From Streptomyces decoyicus (GTDB taxonomy: Bacteria > Actinomycetota > Actinomycetes > Streptomycetales > Streptomycetaceae), in the NCBI RefSeq assembly GCF_019880305.1, contig NZ_CP082301.1:1860001-1924000 (forward strand): a stretch of 64,000 bases of DNA, read 5' to 3'. Positions 55,656 to 64,000 of the stretch are shown here, one piece after another. The notes below the pieces were generated by a model, which worked only from the letters and a program-made list of their open reading frames with translations, ran no database searches and was not told where the DNA came from. Numbering within the stretch: position 1 is the first letter of the stretch; each line of letters opens with the position of its first letter. The position numbers and the translations under genes were made by a program.

Positions 55656-56975
55656 GTGTCCGCCCCTTACGACTTCATCGCCATCGGCCTCGGCCCGTTC
55701 AACCTCGGCCTGGCCTGTCTGACCGAGCCGATCGACGGACTCGACGGCCTGTTCCTGGACGACAAGGCGTCCTTCGACTGGCACCCCGGCATGATGCTGG
55801 ACGGCAGCCACCTCCAGGTGCCGTTCCTGGCCGACCTGGTCACCCTCGCCGATCCCACCTCCCCCTTCTCGTTCCTGAACTACCTCAAGGAATCAGGGCG
55901 GCTGTACCCGTTCTACATCCGCGAGAACTTCTCTCCGCTGCGCGCCGAGTTCAACGACTACTGCCGCTGGGCGGCCGGGAAACTGGACAGCATCCGCTTC
56001 GGCCACCGGGTCACCACCGTCGAGTACGACGAGAGCGAAGAGCTGTACACCGTCCTCGCCGAGCACCTCCCCACCGGAGAGCGCACCAGCTACCGCGCCC
56101 GCAAGCTCGTCCTGGGCACCGGCACCCCGCCCTACCTCCCCGACGCCTGCCAGGGCCTGGGCGGCGATCTGCTGCACAACGCCGACTACCTGGACGCCAA
56201 AGCCACCCTCCAGGCCAAGGACTCCATCACGCTGATCGGCAGCGGCCAGAGCGCCGCCGAGGTCTACTACGACCTCCTCCAGGACATCGACAGCCACGGC
56301 TACCACCTGACCTGGGCCACCCGCTCCCCGCGCTTCTTCCCCCTCGAATACACCAAGCTCACGCTGGAGATGACCTCCCCGGAGTACGTGGACTACTTCC
56401 ACGCCCTCCCCGCGGCCACCCGCGACCGGCTCAACACCGAGCACAAGAACCTCTACAAGGGCATCGACTCCGAGCTGATCAACGACATCTTCGATCTGCT
56501 CTACCAGAAGAACCTGGCCGGCCCCGTCCCCACCCGCCTGCTCACCAACACCGCGCTGCACCAAGCGGATTACGACGAGACGAGCGGCACCTACACGCTC
56601 GGCCTGCGCCAGGAGGAACAGGGCACCGACTTCTCCCTCGACACCCAGGGCCTGATCCTCGCCACCGGCTACCGCTACCGCGTACCGGACTTCCTCGCCC
56701 CCGTACGCGACCGCATCGCCTGGGACGACGCCGGCCGCTACGACGTGGCACGCAACTACAGCATCGACACCGCCGGCCACAGCATCTACGTGCAGAACGC
56801 CGAACTGCACACCCACGGCTTCGTCACCCCTGACCTGGGCATGGCCGCGTACCGCAACGCCTGCATCGTCCGAGAGCTGCTCGGCCGCGAGTACTACCAG
56901 GTCGAAAAGTCCATCGCCTTCCAGGAGTTCGCCGCCCCGGCCGGCCCGCACCACCCCATGGAGATCCCCGCATGA
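55656..56975 (+). CDS. desB: Cadaverine N-hydroxylase (flavin monooxygenase)
   Basis: This 439-residue FAD/NADPH N-hydroxylase converts cadaverine to N-hydroxycadaverine. The FAD motif is [16 protein letters not shown] and the NADPH motif [36 protein letters not shown] is the usual C-terminal block. GTG 55656 follows CGGAG by five bases, 34 bases after desA. It overlaps the next gene by four bases. Confidence 0.95.
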   Translation: MSAPYDFIAIGLGPFNLGLACLTEPIDGLDGLFLDDKASFDWHPGMMLDGSHLQVPFLADLVTLADPTSPFSFLNYLKESGRLYPFYIRENFSPLRAEFNDYCRWAAGKLDSIRFGHRVTTVEYDESEELYTVLAEHLPTGERTSYRARKLVLGTGTPPYLPDACQGLGGDLLHNADYLDAKATLQAKDSITLIGSGQSAAEVYYDLLQDIDSHGYHLTWATRSPRFFPLEYTKLTLEMTSPEYVDYFHALPAATRDRLNTEHKNLYKGIDSELINDIFDLLYQKNLAGPVPTRLLTNTALHQADYDETSGTYTLGLRQEEQGTDFSLDTQGLILATGYRYRVPDFLAPVRDRIAWDDAGRYDVARNYSIDTAGHSIYVQNAELHTHGFVTPDLGMAAYRNACIVRELLGREYYQVEKSIAFQEFAAPAGPHHPMEIPA

Positions 56976-57541
56976 GGCCCCCGCTCTTCACCCGCACCGA
57001 CGCCGCGCTGGGAGAGTTCTCGCTGCGCCCGGTCGACCCGTCCGCCGACGCCGAGCTGCTCCACCGCTGGGTCACCCACCCCAAATCCGTCTTCTGGCTG
57101 ATGCAGGAGTGCGACCTCGCCGCCGTCGAGAAGGAATTCGCGCGGATAGCCGCCGACCCCTTCCACGACGCCTTCCTCGGCCTGCACAACGGCACCCCGG
57201 CCTTCCTCATGGAGCGCTACGACCCCGCCCACCGCGAACTGGTGGGCGTCCACGCCGCCGAACCCGGCGACGTCGGCATGCACTTCCTGTCGGCCCCCAC
57301 CGACACCCCCGTGCACGGCTTCACCCTCGCCGTGCTCACCACCGTCATGGAGATGCTCTTCGCCGACCCGGACACCCGCCGCGTCGTCGTCGAACCCGAC
57401 GCCCGCAACACGGCCGTACACGCCCTCAACAAGGCCGTCGGCTTCGAGGTCCTGCGGACCGTTTCGCTCCCCTCCAAAGACGCCTGCCTCAGCACCTGCA
57501 CCCGCGACCAGTTCCTGGCCACCCGAGGAGACCACCGATGA
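56972..57541 (+). CDS. desC: N-hydroxycadaverine acyltransferase
   Basis: This 189-residue GNAT-type acyltransferase is of the IucB/RhbD class and uses acetyl-CoA or succinyl-CoA to acylate N-hydroxycadaverine. [20 protein letters not shown] and [20 protein letters not shown] are recognisable, as is [20 protein letters not shown] near the C-terminus. ATGA overlaps tie it to desB upstream and desD downstream. Confidence 0.93.
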   Translation: MRPPLFTRTDAALGEFSLRPVDPSADAELLHRWVTHPKSVFWLMQECDLAAVEKEFARIAADPFHDAFLGLHNGTPAFLMERYDPAHRELVGVHAAEPGDVGMHFLSAPTDTPVHGFTLAVLTTVMEMLFADPDTRRVVVEPDARNTAVHALNKAVGFEVLRTVSLPSKDACLSTCTRDQFLATRGDHR

Positions 57542-59355
57542 CCGCCCCGTCCGACGGCACCCCGCACCTCCCCGCCCAGGACGCCGTCGCCCACCTCACG
57601 CCCGACCTGTGGGCCCGCGCCAACCGCCTGCTGATCCGCAAGGGCCTGGCCGAGTTCTCCCATGAGCGGCTGCTCGCCCCCAAGCGCCTCCCGCAGGACG
57701 GCCAGTACGTCGTCCACAGCGACGACGGCGCCACCGCGTACCGCTTCGCCGCCCGCAGACTGGCCCTGGACCACTGGCAGATCGATGCCGACAGCATCAC
57801 CCGCCACCGCGACGAAACCGCGCTCCCCCTGGACGCCCTGGCATTCTTCATCGAACTCCGCGGCTCGCTGGGCCTCGGCGACGAGATCCTGCCGGTCTAC
57901 CTGGAGGAGATCAGCTCCACCCTCTCCGGCACCGCCTACAAACTCGCCGCCCGGCAGCCCACCGCCGCCGAACTCACCAAGTCCGGCTTCCAGGCCATCG
58001 AGACCGGCATGACAGAGGGCCACCCCTGCTTCGTCGCCAACAACGGACGCCTCGGCTTCGGCATCCACGAGTACCACGCCTACGCCCCGGAAACCGCGAG
58101 CCCCCTGCGGCTCATCTGGCTCGCCGCCCACCGCGACCACGCCACCTTCACCGCCGGCACCGACCTCGACTACGACACCCTCATCCGCGACGAGCTCACC
58201 GACGAGACCCGCACCCGCTTCACCACCACCCTCACCACCCTCGGCCTCGACCCCGCCGACTACTACTTCTTCCCCACCCACCCCTGGCAGTGGTGGAACA
58301 AACTCTCCATCACCTTCGCCGCCGAAGTCGCCGAACAGCGCCTGGTGTGCCTGGGCCCCGGCGACGACGACTACCTGGCCCAGCAGTCGATCCGTACCTT
58401 CTTCAACACCACCAGCCCCACCAAGCACTACGTCAAAACGGCGCTCTCCGTCCTCAACATGGGCTTCATGCGCGGCCTGTCCGCGTCCTACATGGAGGCC
58501 ACCCCGGCCATCAACGACTGGCTGGCCCGACTGATCGCCGCGGACGACACCTTCCAGGCCGCCCGCTTCTCGATCATCCGTGAGCGCGCCGCCCTCGGCT
58601 ACCACCACCGCCAGTACGAGGCCGCCACCACCAAGGACTCCCCGTACCGCAAGATGCTCGCCGCCCTGTGGCGCGAGAGCCCCGTCCCCGCCCTCGAACC
58701 GGGCCGGCGGCTGGCCACCATGGCCTCCCTCCTCCACGTCGACCGCCACGGCGGCTCGTTCGCCGCCGCCCTGATCGAGGAGTCCGGCCTGGAGCCCGCC
58801 GTCTGGCTCCGCCGCTACCTCGACGCATACCTCACCCCCGTGCTGCACTCCTTCTACGCCTACGACCTGGTCTTCATGCCGCACGGCGAGAACGCCATCC
58901 TGGTCATCGAGGACGGCGCCGTGGAGCGCGTGATCTTCAAGGACATCGCCGAAGAGATCGCCGTCATGGACCCCCAGGCGGTCCTGCCCCCCGCCGTCGA
59001 GCGCATCCGCGCCGACGTCCCCGAGGACAAGAAGCTGCTCTCGGTCTTCACCGATGTCTTCGACTGCTTCTTCCGCTTCCTGAGCGCCACCCTCGCCGAC
59101 CTCGGCACCCTCGACGAGGACACCTTCTGGCGCACGGTCGCCGCCTGCGTCACCGACTACCAGGCATCCGCCCCGCACCTCGCCGACAAGTTCCGCCAGT
59201 ACGACCTGTTCACCGACGAGTTCGCCCTCTCCTGCCTCAACCGCCTCCAGCTGCGCAACAACCAGCAGATGGTCGACCTCCAGGACCCCGCGGGCGCCCT
59301 CCAGCTCATCGGCACCCTCCGCAACCCCCTCGCCCCCTACGCACCGGCCTCGTGA
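57538..59355 (+). CDS. desD: Desferrioxamine synthetase (IucA/IucC-type NIS enzyme)
   Basis: This 605-residue NRPS-independent siderophore synthetase condenses and cyclises succinyl-hydroxycadaverine units with ATP to desferrioxamines. TSPTKHYVKTALSVLNMGFM and RGLSASYME hold the ATP/Mg motif; SFYAYDLVFMPHGENAILVI contains the conserved HGxN loop. FFPTHPWQWWNKL is another family block. It is the last gene of the operon, followed by the terminator at 59374. Confidence 0.95.
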   Translation: MTAPSDGTPHLPAQDAVAHLTPDLWARANRLLIRKGLAEFSHERLLAPKRLPQDGQYVVHSDDGATAYRFAARRLALDHWQIDADSITRHRDETALPLDALAFFIELRGSLGLGDEILPVYLEEISSTLSGTAYKLAARQPTAAELTKSGFQAIETGMTEGHPCFVANNGRLGFGIHEYHAYAPETASPLRLIWLAAHRDHATFTAGTDLDYDTLIRDELTDETRTRFTTTLTTLGLDPADYYFFPTHPWQWWNKLSITFAAEVAEQRLVCLGPGDDDYLAQQSIRTFFNTTSPTKHYVKTALSVLNMGFMRGLSASYMEATPAINDWLARLIAADDTFQAARFSIIRERAALGYHHRQYEAATTKDSPYRKMLAALWRESPVPALEPGRRLATMASLLHVDRHGGSFAAALIEESGLEPAVWLRRYLDAYLTPVLHSFYAYDLVFMPHGENAILVIEDGAVERVIFKDIAEEIAVMDPQAVLPPAVERIRADVPEDKKLLSVFTDVFDCFFRFLSATLADLGTLDEDTFWRTVAACVTDYQASAPHLADKFRQYDLFTDEFALSCLNRLQLRNNQQMVDLQDPAGALQLIGTLRNPLAPYAPAS

Positions 59356-59373
59356 CCCCTCCCCCCAAACACC

Positions 59374-59409
59374 GAAGGGCGGGACCCCACCACGGGGGTC
59401 CCGCCCTTC
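59374..59409. terminator. Terminator between desD and the TPR gene
   Basis: A perfect 15-bp stem (59374-59388 and 59395-59409) with a 6-base loop lies in the gap between convergent desD and the TPR gene. It can act on both strands. Confidence 0.85.
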
Positions 59410-59450
59410 AGCCCATCACTTCAGGCACTTCATCTCACGACACCAGCCGG

Positions 59451-61487
59451 TCAGTCCTTCGCCGGACCTTCGTCGTCCCGCACACCCTCGTCCGCGGCCT
59501 CGTCCCTCTCGTCGGCCTCGTCCAGCGCGTCGGTGAACTCCACCCCGTCCAGCTCCGCGAGCCGGTCCGAGGCATCCGTCGTGCCGCCCTGGTCGGCCTC
59601 CAGCGCCTTGGCGAACCAGTCGCGCGCCTCGTCCTCGCGCCCGACCGCCAGCAGCGCATCCGCGTACGCATACCGCAGCCGCGCCGTCCACGGGTGCACC
59701 GCACTCGACGCGAGCTCCGGGCTCTGCAACGTCACCACCGCGGCGTCCGCCTGCCCCATGTCCCGCCGGGCACCCGCCGCGACCAGCCGCATCTCGACCT
59801 GTCCGGCCTTGTCGAGCTTCTGCACCTCGGGCTCGCCGGCCATGGCCATCGCCTTCTCCGGCCGCCCGAGACCGCGCTCGCAGTCGGCCATGACGGGCCA
59901 CAGCTCGACGCTGCCGGTCATCCGCCGCGCCGCCCGGAACTCCGCCAGCGCCTCGCTGTACTTGCCGACCGCGTACGCCGCGAAGCCCGCGGCCTCACGC
60001 ACCGCCGCAACCCTGGACGCCAGCCGCAGCGCCACCCGCGAGTACCCGTACGCCTTCTCCGGGTCCTCGTCCAGCAGCTTCGCCACCATCACCAGGTTCT
60101 TGGCGACATCCTCGGCAAGCGTCTTCGGCAGGCTCAGCAGCTCCTGACGCACATCCTTGTCGATCTCGTCACCGGTGACATCCTCCGGAATCGGAAGCCG
60201 CTTGATCGGCTCCCGGTCCCGGTCCCGCCGGTCATCCCGCCGGTCATCCCGTCGATCGTCCCGACGGTCATCCCGCCCCCGCCCCGCACCATACGGCCGA
60301 CGCCCACGCTCATCATCCCGCCGGAACCCACCACGGTCCCCACCGCGATCATCACGCCGGTCGCCACCGCGGTACCCACCACGGTCACCACCCGACGGAC
60401 GCTCATCACGACGGAACCCACCACGGTCCCCACCGCGATCATCACGCCGGTCGCCACCGCGGTACCCACCACGGTCACCACCCGACGGACGATCGTCACG
60501 ACGGAACCCGCCACGGTCGCCACCGGAGGGACGGTCGTCACGACGGAACCCACCGCGGTCGCCACCGCGATCGTCGCGCCGGTCGCCACCGCGGTACCCA
60601 CCACGGTCACCACCCGACGGACGGTCATCACGACGGAACCCACCACGGTCCCCACCACGGTCATCACGCCGGTCGCCACCGCGGTACCCACCACGGTCAC
60701 CACCCGACGGACGGTCGTCCCTACGGAACCCACCACGGTCGCCGCCGGACGGACGGTCATCACGACGGAACCCGCCACGGTCGCCACCGGAGGGACGATC
60801 GTCACGACGGAACCCGCCACGGTCGCCACCGCGATCGTCGCGCCGGTCGCCACCGCGGTACCCACCACGGTCACCACCCGACGGACGATCATCACGACGG
60901 AAACCACCACGGTCACCACCCGACGGACGCTCATCACGACGGAAACCACCGCGGTCGCCACCGGAAGGACGGTCGTCCCTACGGAACCCGCCACGGTCGC
61001 CGCCACGGTCATCACGCCGGTCATCACGACGGAACCCGCCACGGTCGCCACCGGAGGGACGATCGTCACGACGGAACCCACCGCGGTCGCCACCGCGATC
61101 GTCGCGCCGGTCGCCACCACGGTCACCACCCGACGGACGGTCATCACGACGGAAACCGGGGCGGTCTCCACCCCGCTCATCGCGCCGGAATCCGCCGCCG
61201 CGCTCGTCATCGCGACGCGGTCCACGCGGCCGGTCGTCCCGCCGGTCGCCCCCGCGGAAGCCACCACGGTCGCCGCCGGACGGACGGTCATCACGACGGG
61301 CACCACCACGGTCACCACCGCGGTTGTCCCGCCCTGCGTAACCGCCACCGCCGCCGGCCGGGCGGCCGCCGCGGTCGTTGTTGTCCCGACGCGGCCCCCG
61401 GTCGTCACGCCGGAAACCACCGCGGTCACCGTCGTCGCGCCGCTGCGGCCGGCGCTCCGAACGATCGTCGGAAGAGTTGGTGGACAT
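59451..61487 (-). CDS. Repeat-rich TPR protein beside the rRNA operon
   Basis: This 678-residue protein has two parts. Residues about 1-420 are Arg/Gly/Asp-rich, with about 13 copies of RPSGGDRGG and many [17 protein letters not shown] units; this part is disordered, charged, and resembles RGG-box RNA-binding segments. Residues about 430-640 are helical TPR-like repeats ([60 protein letters not shown]). The tail is acidic. ATG 61487 follows AGGAG. The partner is unknown; ribosome or RNA contact is inference from the RGG-like part and location. Confidence 0.85.
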   Translation of the reverse strand: MSTNSSDDRSERRPQRRDDGDRGGFRRDDRGPRRDNNDRGGRPAGGGGGYAGRDNRGGDRGGARRDDRPSGGDRGGFRGGDRRDDRPRGPRRDDERGGGFRRDERGGDRPGFRRDDRPSGGDRGGDRRDDRGGDRGGFRRDDRPSGGDRGGFRRDDRRDDRGGDRGGFRRDDRPSGGDRGGFRRDERPSGGDRGGFRRDDRPSGGDRGGYRGGDRRDDRGGDRGGFRRDDRPSGGDRGGFRRDDRPSGGDRGGFRRDDRPSGGDRGGYRGGDRRDDRGGDRGGFRRDDRPSGGDRGGYRGGDRRDDRGGDRGGFRRDDRPSGGDRGGFRRDDRPSGGDRGGYRGGDRRDDRGGDRGGFRRDERPSGGDRGGYRGGDRRDDRGGDRGGFRRDDERGRRPYGAGRGRDDRRDDRRDDRRDDRRDRDREPIKRLPIPEDVTGDEIDKDVRQELLSLPKTLAEDVAKNLVMVAKLLDEDPEKAYGYSRVALRLASRVAAVREAAGFAAYAVGKYSEALAEFRAARRMTGSVELWPVMADCERGLGRPEKAMAMAGEPEVQKLDKAGQVEMRLVAAGARRDMGQADAAVVTLQSPELASSAVHPWTARLRYAYADALLAVGREDEARDWFAKALEADQGGTTDASDRLAELDGVEFTDALDEADERDEAADEGVRDDEGPAKD
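60210..61420. repeat. Tandem 42-bp-type coding repeats (RG/RD-rich)
   Basis: The DNA holds many near-identical units of about 42 bases encoding the 14-residue unit [14 protein letters not shown] and related units, plus four RRDD units near 60220-60275. Copies vary by synonymous changes, suggesting duplication plus selection on the protein. Long open frames in other frames here are artefacts of the repeat. Confidence 0.85.
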
Positions 61488-61551
61488 CGACGTGACTCCT
61501 GTCTTCGGTACTGCATTCATTCTCACGCACCAATGAGTTCGGCGCGCTTCG

Positions 61552-61606
61552 ACAAAAAACAAAAAGGACCCTTGGTCCCAGCATGAACGCTGGGACCAAG
61601 GGTCCT
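61552..61606 (-). terminator. rRNA operon terminator
   Basis: A perfect 18-bp stem (61565-61582 and 61589-61606) with a 6-base loop is followed on the minus strand by a T-rich tail (TTTTTGTTTTTTG). It is a strong intrinsic terminator just after 5S rRNA and isolates the TPR gene from rRNA transcription. Confidence 0.95.
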
Positions 61607-61615
61607 GAAAGATTG

Positions 61616-61734
61616 TTCGGCGGCGTCCTACTCTCCCACAGGGTCCCCCCTGCAGTACCATCGGCGCTGAAAGGCTTAGCTTCCGGGTTCGAAATGTAAC
61701 CGGGCGTTTCCCTAACGCAATGACCACCGAAACC
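61616..61734 (-). rRNA. rrf: 5S ribosomal RNA
   Basis: The minus strand begins GGTTTCGGTGGTCA and continues through CCCGGTTACATTTCGAACCC to GGGAGAGTAGGACGCCGCCG, the normal actinobacterial 5S. Ends are set from known 5S sequences to within a few bases. Confidence 0.95.
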
Positions 61735-61846
61735 CTATCGGGTTCTAGCGAACAAGCACACTTTTTAGTTAAAAGAGTGGAACTTGGTTCAACCAGCGAT
61801 TGCGACTGTTCGCAACCCGGGAACCACACAGTGGACGCGAGCAACT
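61735..61846 (-). other. 23S-5S spacer
   Basis: This is a spacer of 112 bases. An AT-rich inverted segment around 61758-61780 (CACTTTTT...AAAAGAGTG) could be part of rRNA processing. There is no tRNA in the spacer. Confidence 0.6.

Positions 61847-64000
<2,154 letters not shown>

Noticed and set aside
60210..61420. CRISPR-like array of regular repeats
   Set aside because: The units are contiguous and in frame, encode RG/RD-rich protein, and have no unique spacers.
60134..61516. Long open frames on both strands in the repeat region
   Set aside because: They arise because the tandem repeat lacks stops in several frames; composition is extreme and no ribosome-binding site fits. The minus-strand TPR protein is the real gene.
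61735..61846. tRNA in the rRNA spacer
   Set aside because: No cloverleaf or T-loop sequence GGTTCGAATCC-like element in the right context; the spacer is short and AT-rich in part.

Overview
The window is high-GC actinobacterial chromosome and almost certainly Streptomyces. The signs are GTG/TTG starts with purine-rich ribosome-binding sites, 4-bp stop/start overlaps, a complete desferrioxamine operon under an iron box, an orphan ParA next to scpAB, and a block running der-plsC-cmk-tyrA-aroH ... rluB-scpB-scpA-parA-ald-(TPR)-nudix-pyrG ... recN-nadK-tlyA. From memory, this block matches core gene order in other Streptomyces, including S. coelicolor. It looks like housekeeping chromosome with a few accessory inserts, not a phage, plasmid or island.

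Layout. Positions 1-11000 carry an MFS transporter fragment, a PIG-V-like mannosyltransferase, a PAP2 phosphatase, an I78-type inhibitor, a lone cytochrome oxidase subunit I, a WYL regulator, a two-gene glycosyltransferase unit, an Rpf-LysM secreted protein and two uncharacterised genes. Positions 11000-15600 hold the minus-strand run aroH-tyrA-cmk-plsC-der. Positions 15700-18350 hold two MNT-fold nucleotidyltransferases and an ADP-ribosylglycohydrolase whose Shine-Dalgarno lies inside a perfect 17-bp inverted repeat. Positions 18400-30000 hold the chromosome-segregation run (rluB, scpB, scpA, an RHH-like protein, ParA), then ald, a STAND/TPR ATPase, an ADP-ribose pyrophosphatase and pyrG. Positions 30200-38600 hold a GH15 enzyme, a beta-1,3-glucanase pair (GH16 and GH64) facing a LacI regulator across a palindromic operator, a PucR regulator and a glycosyltransferase. 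Positions 39200-46100 hold an MraY/WecA-like membrane protein, recN, a methyltransferase gene broken by a 5-bp duplication, nadK, tlyA and an SCP2-like protein.

Positions 46000-59400 form a nearly self-contained iron-siderophore region: an ABC importer (ATPase and two permeases), a lipoprotein receptor, a siderophore-interacting reductase and, after two unrelated genes, desABCD. Iron boxes lie at 49352 and 53982. DesABCD would make ferrioxamine-type hydroxamates, the lipoprotein and permeases would import the ferric complex, and the reductase would release the iron. The last 4.5 kb holds a TPR protein with a long RG/RD-rich tandem-repeat N-terminus, then the end of an rRNA operon on the minus strand (terminator, 5S, and the 3' two-thirds of 23S).

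No CRISPR array, insertion sequence, tRNA or prophage was recognised. The best candidates for new biology are the ADP-ribosylglycohydrolase/nucleotidyltransferase module with its hairpin-masked start, the repeat-rich TPR protein beside the rRNA operon, the MraY-like protein, and the ParA/RHH pair upstream of scpAB. All functional statements come from reading translated sequence by eye; no database search was run.
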